A DNA stretch of 64,000 bases from Endomychus coccineus (taxonomy: Eukaryota > Arthropoda > Insecta > Coleoptera > Endomychidae): contig OY294070.1 in the NCBI GenBank assembly GCA_958510875.1, positions 8,370,001 to 8,434,000 of the forward strand, written 5' to 3'. A model generated the notes under the pieces. That model worked only from the letters and a program-made list of their open reading frames with translations. It did not search any database and was not told where the DNA came from. The translations under genes and the position numbers were made by a program. Below are positions 45,001 through 55,900 of the stretch, one piece after another (within the stretch, counting starts at the first letter, position 1; each line of letters starts with the position of its first letter).

Positions 45001-46335
45001 AGTATGAACCGAATCAAGGCTAGTGGTGATATCCACACTTTCAGATCAAGTCATTTGCGTTTTGAATTCATATTTTAAGGAGATATCATACGGAAAAAAA
45101 TGTTTACCTTAGGATAACCGAAAAATTAATGTTGCCTGTTGGTATTGTTTGAACGCAGTGACCTGTAATACCAACAGAACGAAGTATAGTTTTAGCACGA
45201 AAAACTGTTGGTAGGAACTAAAAAATATGTTACCACAACAATAAAAGGGTTATGTTAAAACTTTTTTCTTAAATTTACATAAGTTTTTCATTGATTTCTT
45301 ATTTACATCACTTCTGATGAGATAATATAATTTTTCCGTGCATAAAATCTAGTCCATAACTTCATTTAGTGCAACGAGATTCAATGGTTTTACAAAAATT
45401 CTAATAAACTACGAAAAAACAATAACTTTTAATATCACTACGTTTATTTACCAGTTGCTTGCAATTTCAATCACAGTCCAATTTCAAAATATACAATGAA
45501 AGAGATTGAAACGATTTTTATCCAATAACTACATTTGAAAGTAAAACGATTTCGTCTACTTGAACAATAAAAAACTAAAGGGGGTTGTGCATTTTCGCAT
45601 TCATGTAAGTGAGCGGGGCGTGGTCCCCTGAAGGTGAAAAAAAAGCTGAAACGTACAGGCGATCCAAGTACAATTCAAAGAGAGAGTGTATTAGTGAATC
45701 AAAAAATGATGTGGGCGTGAAGGAATCTGTTATTGTGACTCCTGTGACGCTTTCCTCCCGAATGCAGAACAATCAATGCCGGCCTACTATTGTCAACATT
45801 TCTCCAAAGCTAAATTTGAGGAAGAAAAGAAACATGCCGATTCGAGACGTTCGTCTTCTTTACGACAATGCGCGATTTCTTAGTTGTATTGACCTGTGAA
45901 AAATAGGAGGAAATGGCGACGGGGCTTCCACGTGCTATTGTTTTGAGATACACGGCTTACTCTTTTTTTTCGATGAAGGAAGGCTACCTATTCGTAAAAA
46001 TGCGTACTTACACCAAGGGATTATGTAGAAAAATTAGGTATATTCAATTTTATTTTCGATAAAGATGGAAGATTTAAGAATTGGTATAGGAAGTCCATAT
46101 GTGAGCAGATTATTTTCTTCACGTTTCCCTTGTAGTGCAGTCAAATGGTTATAAAAATAGGCCAACCCCGTAAATCCTTGGGAAATTATTTATTAACAAA
46201 TGAAGAAAAAAGAAATGTAAAATTTTTATATACTATGCACACTCAGAACTTAATTTTTCTGACAAAATTGATGAAATGTATCAAGTCTTGATATGATAAA
46301 AAATGGCATGCTCAAAAAAATAGTTAAATTCATAT
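45001..46335. other. Intergenic stretch with a possible mariner/Tc1 remnant
   Basis: Around 45830-45880 the plus strand reads VRLLYDNAR, like the catalytic HDNARPH block of mariner/Tc1 transposases, but too little remains to be sure. A GC-richer piece at 45600-45760 is open on both strands and unrecognised. Confidence 0.3.
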
Positions 46336-47266
46336 ACAGGTTGTTTCAGTTCATAACTTCGGCAAACGATAGAACTTCTAAAAATAATAGGGGTCTTTCA
46401 TATACAATTTTTCTCTAAATCACTTCGTTTTCGTTGAAAAAAAAATTTATTTTTTTGCGAATATCTCCGGAACCGTTTATCGTACAGAAAAGAACTTTTG
46501 TAAGCAATCTCTACTCATAGTAAGCTATGTTTTGTGCGATACAAATTTTTTTTTTATCCATGATTGGTGAAGATTTTGAAGAGGTAGTGGTTGTTTTTCT
46601 CCTCAACTTCTACGCCACTGGAAAAAGTACGGTTTTGACATGCCCATTTGAACCGCCAATGTTTTCTACACACAAAAGGTACTCTTGGTCATAAGCTCCA
46701 AACTTGACCGTTTTCGAGAAAAATCAACTTTTATGTTGAGAAACATTGTCAATTCTTTGAAATAAAATTTATTTTTTACCAATTAAACGAAATTTCTTTA
46801 AACAAGTAACAAAACCAAAAAATTGACCACGTTTTTCAACATAAAAGTTAATTTTTCTCGAAAACGGTCAACTTTAGAGCTTATGACCAAGAGTACCTTT
46901 TTTGTGTAGAAAACATTGGCGGTTCTAATGGTTGTCTCAAAACAGTTTTTTTTTCCAGTGGCGTAGAAGTCGGGGAGAAAAACAACCACTACCCCTTCAA
47001 AAACCTTCACCAATTATGAATTTAAAAAAAATTTTATCGCACAAAACATAGCTTACTATGAGTAGAGATTGCTTGCAAAAGCTGTTTTCTGTACGATGAA
47101 CGATTCCGAAGATATTTGCAAAAAACTAATTTTTTTTTTCAATTTCAACACCCTGTGTCTCGAAAACGAAGTGATTTAGAGAAAAATTTTATATGAAAGA
47201 CCCCTATTATTTTTAGAAGTTCTATCGTTTGCCGAAGTTATGAACGAAAAAACTGAAACACCCTGT
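46336..47266. mobile_element. Fold-back element, ~930 bp, almost wholly palindromic
   Basis: The left end ACAGGTTGTTTCAGTTCATA matches the reverse complement of the right end, TGAAACACCCTGT. The arms pair along nearly their full length of about 430 bp each (for example CTCATAGTAAGCTATGTTTT and GAAAATTGACC-type words). The centre is near 46790. No coding capacity; ORFs inside are arm translations. Confidence 0.9.
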
Positions 47267-49660
47267 ATACTGAGAAATAATTAGTTTTATTCAAACTTAT
47301 CACGAATAATACAAAATTCCCGCTTTAATGCCGCGCAAAGAATATTTTTTTCAAATCAAACATCAACGAATTTTAAATGAGAACCTAAGATGATATGAGA
47401 ATACGCAGGTAGTAAAAAAAAGAAAAAAATCCTCTACGACAGCTGTTCACAAAGACGACGCGTCATCTCAGTTGCACATGGCATTTATTCTTGGATGCTG
47501 CTTCTATATACATCTACTTGATTGATATTTCAAAGCATATTCTTATTATTTTTCTTGTTTTGTGTCTTATCAGTAATTTAAAATGACAATCTAATACATT
47601 GTGAATGGGTAAAAATATTAAATCTGTGTGTGTAATATATTTGTATTATTTTGATGTTATATACCCCAAAGTAAGTGATTATTTTTTCAAAATGATAGTG
47701 TTCAAAATTAAATGAATATATTATATAATTTAATTGTTTTATTTAGAATTTTGGTGAACTCTTGACAATTTCAATTTTTCGACAAATTGTATTCTTTGGA
47801 GCAAAACCACAAATGTAAGTGATTGTATTTTATAAAATTCATGTTAATAAAATTAAGTCAACGAACAGACTATGTCACAATATCTTCCACGTGTTTATTT
47901 TACCATTAAAGTAGATAGAGCGTCGCGTCATTCAAATCGCCGCGGCTTTTTTTTTTTAGATTTTATCCTCGTGGAAATTTTCAACAGCGAATTAGAAAAA
48001 AATTATAAAAAATTGCTTCTCTGAAACTTTATTGTATGTCTGCGATTCAAAATTGAGATTTTTCTAGTGACAACATATTTGTTTTGATTTTTTTTGATAT
48101 AATTTATTTGATTATTAATATAGATTAATTTTATATACACATTTCATTTGGAATTTTGGCACAATTCGTATACTTGTTAATAAATAATTTGTTTATAACA
48201 ATCCAAAAATTTATGTATGCATTTAAAGACCATAATAGCAATAAAATAGTACTCAGGAAGCCAAAATTATCCGAAAACGATTATAAACTCGATATTTTGG
48301 TCAAATTCGTATATTTAATAATAAATATAATTTGTTTATAACAAATTTGGCATTTTAATTGTTTATAAACAATATAAACAATTTGGCCCATCAAAATCGA
48401 TCTATTTGCCAAGGATTTACGGAAAATAGTTTTAACATCACCCCTTAGGGGGCGGATACCTTGGCAAGGGGGCAAAATATTATGTACAAATTGTTCAGGG
48501 TTGGATATAAAATACATTTTAATGAAATTATATACAAGAAGATCTTTCTAAATCATATCAAGTTGATGCAACATTTCAATCCCTCTCATTTGATGTTCCG
48601 AAAATGTCTTATTAGTGTCGATAAATCATGTAATCTATGAAAATAATGCAAACAGTTGACAATCACAACTATTAAAAAAACACCAGTTTGAACAGACAGT
48701 TTAAGATGGTAAGTTATGGAGAAAAATCACTGTATATTATATTATAGGCCTTTTTAAAAACATACAAAGCATCTATAAAAAGGCACATCACATATCGAAG
48801 GCAAATGTATACCTTAAGAAGAAGAATATTGTCATGTTATATACAAAATATTTCATCCAACATTCTTAAATATTATAAAATAGTTAATTCATCCTGGTTA
48901 CAGTTCAAAAACTTGAGCTTTGAGGTTCTTTTAATTCTATATAAATTCTACAAATATGAAGATAATAACATGAAACTAATAATCACACAAGATTATTAAT
49001 ATCATCATTGAGAAAGAACTTGGAAACGTCAAAAAAAAGAGATCTTTTCACAATAACAACATTAGACCCTAATTTATTTAAGTATTTATGATAAACCATT
49101 AAGTAATGTTATTTGGAAAGTAACTTGTGCTTCTTTAATGTACTCTAGCATAAAACATTATTCTAATAAAAAATTAGTTTACTCGTAACACATAAGTCAC
49201 ATATTCTAGGATTTTAAGTGCAACGAGGACCATGCTGTATAACAAAACCGTAACAGAAACACATCTCTATTCGTAATGAATACTTTTAAAATTATGAACG
49301 ACAATCGTTAATTACCCTAATCATTTAATGAGGACTAAATAGCACAAAAAAAAAATTTCCATTAAAATTTACAATCATTCTTATAAACTAATATGCTCTC
49401 GTAAGATGGCAAATCGATACCTACTCGAAACGACCACATTCACATCAGTCAATTAAGCAATGAATGAAACTAAAAAACTTAAAATTATTAAAACTATACG
49501 CTAATTCCATGGCATCATCCAATTTTCGAAAAAAAATAGTATCTTTGGCTCGCTACTGCTTTGGTATTCTCAAACAGGTGAATGTCAATTAAATTAAAAA
49601 CAATCACGGAAATATAATCAAAGTAAAAACGGTGCTGGTGAATAAATTTCAATTCAGTGT
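47267..49660. other. Long AT-rich intergenic stretch
   Basis: No gene recognised. A few GC-richer words (GACGACGCGTCATC near 47455, GGCGGATACCTTGGCAAGGGG near 48450) have no clear context. Short frames at 48156-48341 and 48805-48999 are AT-rich and unsupported. Confidence 0.4.
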
Positions 49661-50087
49661 ACAGGATGTTCTCATATGGAAATATCTCTTAAAAAGCGTG
49701 CTAGAAAAACTGACACGCACCCCGATTTTTTGTTTCTAGGCGTCTTTGATTTTTTGAACTTCATTTGTTTTGACGTCAGTGATTTTTCAATTTTTACCCA
49801 TATTGACTGTCTATTATGAAAAATATCGCGTTCAATAGCCACCTGTTTACGTAAAATTCATAGGCGTAGGCGCCTATAAAGTTTGACGGTATTTTTGATG
49901 TTAGCCAAAATACAAGTCAGAAATGATGAGCAAAAATGGATAAATCGGCGTGACGTCAAAACAAATGAAGTTATAAAAAATCAAAGACACCCTTGAATTC
50001 GTCTTAAAAAGCGCTCGGAGATGTGTGGTCCGTTTTTCTAGGGTCCCTAAGCAGTGTTATAAGAACACCCAATTTGGTTCAACCTGT
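49661..50087. mobile_element. Fold-back element, ~430 bp
   Basis: Starts ACAGGATGTTCTCATATGG and ends in the complementary TTGGTTCAACCTGT. Inverted internal blocks include ATTTGTTTTGACGTCA / TGACGTCAAAACAAAT and TAGGCGTCTTTGATTTTTTG-like words on each side. A central GC-rich palindrome, TAGGCGTAGGCGCCTA, lies near 49865. Confidence 0.85.
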
Positions 50088-50242
50088 ACAACCTTTTGTC
50101 TCGAAACATGTCTATGAATGTCTCGATGGCGAAAAATAATATAACGATAATCAGTTTTGACCTCAAATTAATTATAGACCTTTGATATAATACCACTATA
50201 GTCCAGTAAATGAAGCCCAAAAGCGAGCTGACTAAGGAAAAT

Positions 50243-51362
50243 GATGGCTCATTCGATTCTTCTTGACACCTAGATCAAAGCTTACCACTTTTGGTTCTTG
50301 ACAAATAGTTTATTTTGTTAATAAACAATAAATAGTGTAAAAAAAAATAAACGCTTTTTTTCATTGATTTTAACCAGGTAAAGTGTATTTTTATTCATTT
50401 GACCGATAAACAGTGTTTATAACAATGTGTTAATTGACTATTTGTTAATGAACAATTTCTTAGTTAATTAATTAACAAAAAAATAAAAATTTACTAAATA
50501 TTCGACATTAGAGTCATTTCCGGATAATTAAGACCTGCTAAACATGAATTTGATGTCCATTTTTTAATAATTAGTTAATAAACAATTTCTTAGTTAAAAA
50601 AATATTCGAGATTACAGTTATTTTCGGATAATTTGAATTTGATGAACAAAATTATTAACTGCCCCATTTCCTCCCCTTTTGGGTACCAGCCTGCCTGTTA
50701 TGGTACCTTCCTTGTATGGGGAACGGTTCGAATCATTTTAGAAAAAATAATCTTCAAGAAGAAAAAGATGATGAATGTGATGATAATAATGAAGATGACG
50801 ATGATCAAAATGGTGATAATAATGAATAATCATTCAAAATTTTGTCTTAATTTAATAAAACTAATTTAAATATAATTTAAAATGTTTTTTTTTATTTATT
50901 TCAGAATATAACCGTTCCTTGAAATGAGAAAACATTCATCCTGGTCCTAATTATCCGAAAATGACTCGATGTCGAATATTTAGAAAACTTTTATTTTTTT
51001 GTTCATTGGTTAACTAAGAAATTGTTTATGTACTAATTATGTTAGCAACTAATTAAATAATGGACATCGAATTCATGTTTAGCAGATCTTAATTACCCGA
51101 AAATGAAACATTTTATTTTTTTTGTTAATTAGTTAACTAAGAAATTGTTTATTAACAAATAGTCAATTAACACATTGTTATAAACATTGTTTATCGGTCA
51201 AATAAATAAAAAATACAGTTTAGCTGGTTGAAATCAATGGAAAATAGCGTTTAAAACTTTTTTTGCCACTATTTAATGTTTATTAACAACATAAACAATT
51301 TGTCAAGGACTAAATGTGGTAAACTTTGATCTAGGTGTCAAGACGAATCGAATGAGCCGTCA
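50243..51362. mobile_element. Fold-back element, ~1.1 kb
   Basis: The left arm begins GGCTCATTCGATTCTTCTTG and pairs with the right arm ending CGAATCGAATGAGCC. Pairing runs about 400 bp inward, including TGACACCTAGATCAAAG, GTTTATAACAATGTGTTAAT and CATGAATTTGATGTCC with their complements. The ~250-bp centre holds an A/G-rich stretch. No transposase. Confidence 0.9.
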
Positions 51363-52966
51363 CAGATCAAAATCGGTCCACGAGAAAAAAATATTAGGTA
51401 AAGATAAACTAGCTGAACAATGAGAACCATAGAATAATAGATAACTCTACTACCGGTAGAAGTTATCTATGCACAGAATGCTTTTTGATTTGAGTCAGTT
51501 TAGAAACGTCAGTCGGGAAACAAATGGTACCAGGGCCAACTACGAATCAAAGCTCTCCATGTTTCGTTATTTCAAAATAAGAGCTAATAAAGGTTTAGAA
51601 TATAGCGAACCAAAGAAAGGGAAATTTCCTTACAAGGCAAGCTAATCTACAAATCTCTATTAAATACAATTATCTAAATAGAAAATGATGGAATGTTCCA
51701 AAATGCAATAGCAATATGGATAGATGAACTGCGATTTAAGTGAAAGCTTGTTCTACAGCTCTAATTATGGTTAAGATCATAAACTTGGTTGATCTACTTT
51801 GACTTGGGTTTTGAAATTGAATTTATTTTGATATTATAATATTCATTATCGACATTCCACTTATATATGTAACAAGCATTAATTATTGGGCAACGACTTA
51901 TACTCCAGGAATACCTACACTGAAGATCTGTACAGAATAAAGTGGCGCGAAGACTTTCAGTGTATCAGAGGAATTCAAAACATTATTTATCAACATTATG
52001 TGTAGCTTGAAATCAAACGTTCTACCATAATTTTCTGTTTAAGTCGTAATTAAAGTGCACTCATTAGTTTTATACAATTTCCTTATTATGCTTAGTTTAC
52101 TATAATAGTGACGTCATGCGAATAAATCATTTTTCCAAACTTGAATAATAAAAAACCATAAGTAGTATTATCATTAAATAGCACATTCCGAAAAGTTTCT
52201 GTATAAAAGCTTTCAGATTATAATTAAAACTCGTCCACAATAAACGGCTACTACTGAACATCTTCGCGACACATCCTGTATAACGAAACATCAATTTGGA
52301 AGTAATCCAAATGGTTAATTTTTATGATAGTATTTGTTTTTGGTCACTTAAGGCGTTTCAAGAGAAATATTTTCAACTTCAGAGGGATATTAAATCGAAT
52401 TACTTCAATCCCAGGAATGTTTCGTTGTTTAAACACTTATGGGACTGCTGTATATAGTGTATATACGCCGAATATTCATATTGAAGTATATTACGAGGAT
52501 TGATCGAATATAATCGTGCGTTTGTGAAGTGAAGTGAGCCGAGCGTGGTTTTGACATGTTCTGGTTTGGGACCTCTTTTGTCTTTATCATCTTCATCAAG
52601 TTTTTTGCATTATCCTCAACCAATGCCGCCTACTATTGTAAAATTGTTATCGTATATTCAGTTTATTGTTGATAAATAAAAAAAAAACGGATATAGTTGA
52701 TCCATCCTCGTATAATATACTTAGTGTTAAATGACGTTTTTATTATTGAACAGACTGAGGATATTTTCTACCATAATCATAACAATTGTGATTATTCAGG
52801 GATCAGTTTTGGATCTCAATCATCAATGCGAAGCGCGATGCCAACTATATTATTATATACCTTGAAGATTGAATAAAATGTAAAAGAAATGCATTACTTA
52901 ACGGCAGAAAAATCACAATCTAGTTAAATTGGCCACAGAGGTTTGTTTCTGATCTGTTGAGTCATT
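51363..52966. other. Spacer downstream of the TLDc gene
   Basis: Contains an ATAGATAACT...AGTTATCTAT mini-palindrome near 51436-51470, related to one near 4035. A minus-strand frame at 52429-52623 is unrecognised and has no supporting signals. The region near 52990 is the 3' end of the TLDc gene. Confidence 0.4.
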
Positions 52967-55900
52967 TTAATTACTGTACTGAGGACGTCCCGCCAATTCC
53001 AATAAGTAACGATCCGGATGATCCAACCAATCTGCCGCGCTCAATTTGACGGCCCTTTGCCTTTCTACTTCTTTCACTTCCCATTTTTTTATATCTAATT
53101 GTTGGTCTCGACTGACAGCATCGCCACAACCCCACACTTCGATCGTGTGCAGACTGTATGGAATTTTACAAAACTCGATCTAGAATAAAACATTAACTAT
53201 TGTAGAAATGATTGATTATCTTGGATTTAAAGCTATGTTATGAGAATTACTGAACGAAAATTTTAAATAAATGAAATTCAGTTACTTGAACGAATTATTA
53301 ATTTCATTTCATTTTCAGAAAAATGCAGATGTATGAATGAAATCATGTATCCCATAAACATTTCCCATTCGGTAATAATTACTACCTCGATAATAATACA
53401 GGATGTTCCATCTCAGACGAGCCACCCCGTATATTTCTTATCCCATAGTGAGTGGAAGAATCTCCCGAAACACGTCGAATGATTTTGTTTGGGGGACTTC
53501 TTTTGACGTATATTTGAGGCTTGAACGAGCAACCCCCTAATAGGGGGCGCTTCAACCCCTCAAAATTGAATAGAGGGAGAGGGGTTGAGTGATACGTCAT
53601 TTGAAAGGTCTTGGAAGCAGTGGCGGCTCCTCGAAGGAGGCTAAGGAGGCTCAGCCTCCTCACCAATTTATCTTAATGATCATTCTCCATTTTATTTCCT
53701 GTTTCTCTGATAATTTTTAAAATTTTACAATTAATTCCCCGTTCTCAGTAGTTATTTTTAATCTGGCAACAGTGCCCTGAGGCTAGACCCTATATATCTC
53801 AAACGCTGAGCATGTGTTGTTCAACGCAGTTGCCGTTTTTCCGACCAGTCCGAACGCCAACTGGGTAAATCAGCGAAAACGGCAACACCCTCTGGAGGCT
53901 AGCCTGCGGCAGCCGCTAGCAATCTATGAAATACGAGACGTGCTGCCGACTGCTGAGTAGGTCAGTCAGTGCAGTGCTTGTTTATGTATTGTCACGTCAC
54001 GCGAAGTAAGGTTAGATTGTTGTCTGTTGTGAATTTAAAATGAGTGTTAGTGAGTTAGTTGCTACCTTTTAGAAAATCCATTTAGTGAATTAACATATGA
54101 TAGAAGTGTTTCTTTTAAATAAACGGCCTTTACCGGATTTGAAAGGATTAGAAATGTCAGGTAACTATCAAAATCGATCATTGTTAATACAAATAGTAGT
54201 ATTGACAAGACGAAGTTTAAAAAAAAATCATTGATTTCCCTGTAATGCTCCAACTCGATGGAATTTTACATCACGTGCAGTATTTACCATCCATAAAAAT
54301 AAACACAAATTAATTGAAACATTTGATTTTGTATTAAACAGTGATGACTTTTCAACAGATCAGGTTTCATTAAATGCTGCTGTTGGTTTAAAATCTTATT
54401 TAGAAAATGAAGAATTTTTGTTTTTTCTTGATAATTTTAAATTAATATTTGAACAAACTGATCTCATTTTTCAAATTTTACAACATAAATTCACTGATAT
54501 AATTTATTCAAGAGATCGTTTGAAACATCTCATTGGAAAAATTACAAGTTTCCATAATACAGAATTTCATTTTAATATTTTATTTGAAAATTTTTCAACT
54601 GATGAGGCTCCTCCCGCGAAAAGGAGGAAAACATATAATTTGGTAGACAAGAAACATTATAAACAACTTTTTTATGAAATTTTAGATACTATTAAAGGTC
54701 AAATTGAGATTCGATTTTCCGATTTACATGAATTGAAGTTTTTTGACTTGACGAATAGAAGATTTTTCGAATCTTTTCCAAAACAGTTCCCCAATACACT
54801 TTAAGATAACTTAGTTCTAAAATATAAATTTTTTGATAAAATAGCACGGCACAATGAATTATGCGTTATATACTCGGATAAAGATATTTTAGGCCAGTAT
54901 GACAGTCACGCCGATATGATAAAATATATGATAGACAATGATTTGCAACAAGTTTTACCTCAGTTTTATAAACTACTTTGTTTGACAGTCACCATTTCTG
55001 TTACGTCGGCATCGGTGGAGAGATCATTTTCTACTCTCAAACGAATTAAAACTTACATGCCAAATACAATGGGCCAAAATCGTTTATACAATGTTAGTTT
55101 AATATCTATTGAAAAAGATTTAGTAAAACACTTAAAACAAAATGATACATTTTTTGATAATATTATTGATCATTTTTCGCAAACTAAAGACCGTAGAATT
55201 CCGTTAATATATAAAAAAAGTTGATAAAATTAATTAAGAAAAACAAAATATGAAAAATTCCAAAAAAAAGAAAAAATATTAAAAATCCAAAAAAAAATAA
55301 AAAACAAAATAAAAAAATTTTTTGGTAAGAGAAACTCTATACCTCCACGTTGGTTCTTGCTGGGTAACAATTATTTTTGTCACTGAAGTAGCTGGTACGG
55401 TCGCTGTGCAAAGGTTAAAAGGCTGTGAATAGAGTATATTTTTACAAAAACGTTTTATGTCCAGCCTCCTCTCTCAAAAATTCACGGGCCGCCACTGCTT
55501 GGAAGCCTCTTTACAACGGTGTATGAAAAACGTAAATTTGATGAACCGTTTTCGCCAAAAATTAATTTTGTTGCTCGAATGCGCCACCTTGAATATTTTG
55601 GTTATTTGTACAATGTACAAGCTCATTTTTATTAAGCCTCTTTTACATACTTAAACAATCTTCAAAAAATCACATTCGTAAAAAAATTGAATTGTGTTGT
55701 CATGCTTACAATGAAAAAAATTAAATCTGCGTGTTTAAATCAAATGTTCAAATTGTCCTCCATTGACTTCCATACAATAATACAATCTTGACTGAAAACC
55801 GTCTCTAACATGGTTCAGCATAATTGGAGTTATTTGACGACGCTCATTCACAATTCGTTGGCGTAGTTCGTTCAAATTTTCAGGCTGAGTCACAAAAATC

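Noticed and set aside
45609..45899. 96-codon frame as a gene
   Set aside because: Only the last part resembles a transposase block (LLYDNAR) and the rest is open on both strands without support.
54916..55224. hAT dimerisation domain as a domesticated host gene
   Set aside because: It lies inside a hAT with intact terminal repeats and target duplication, and the rest of the transposase is broken.
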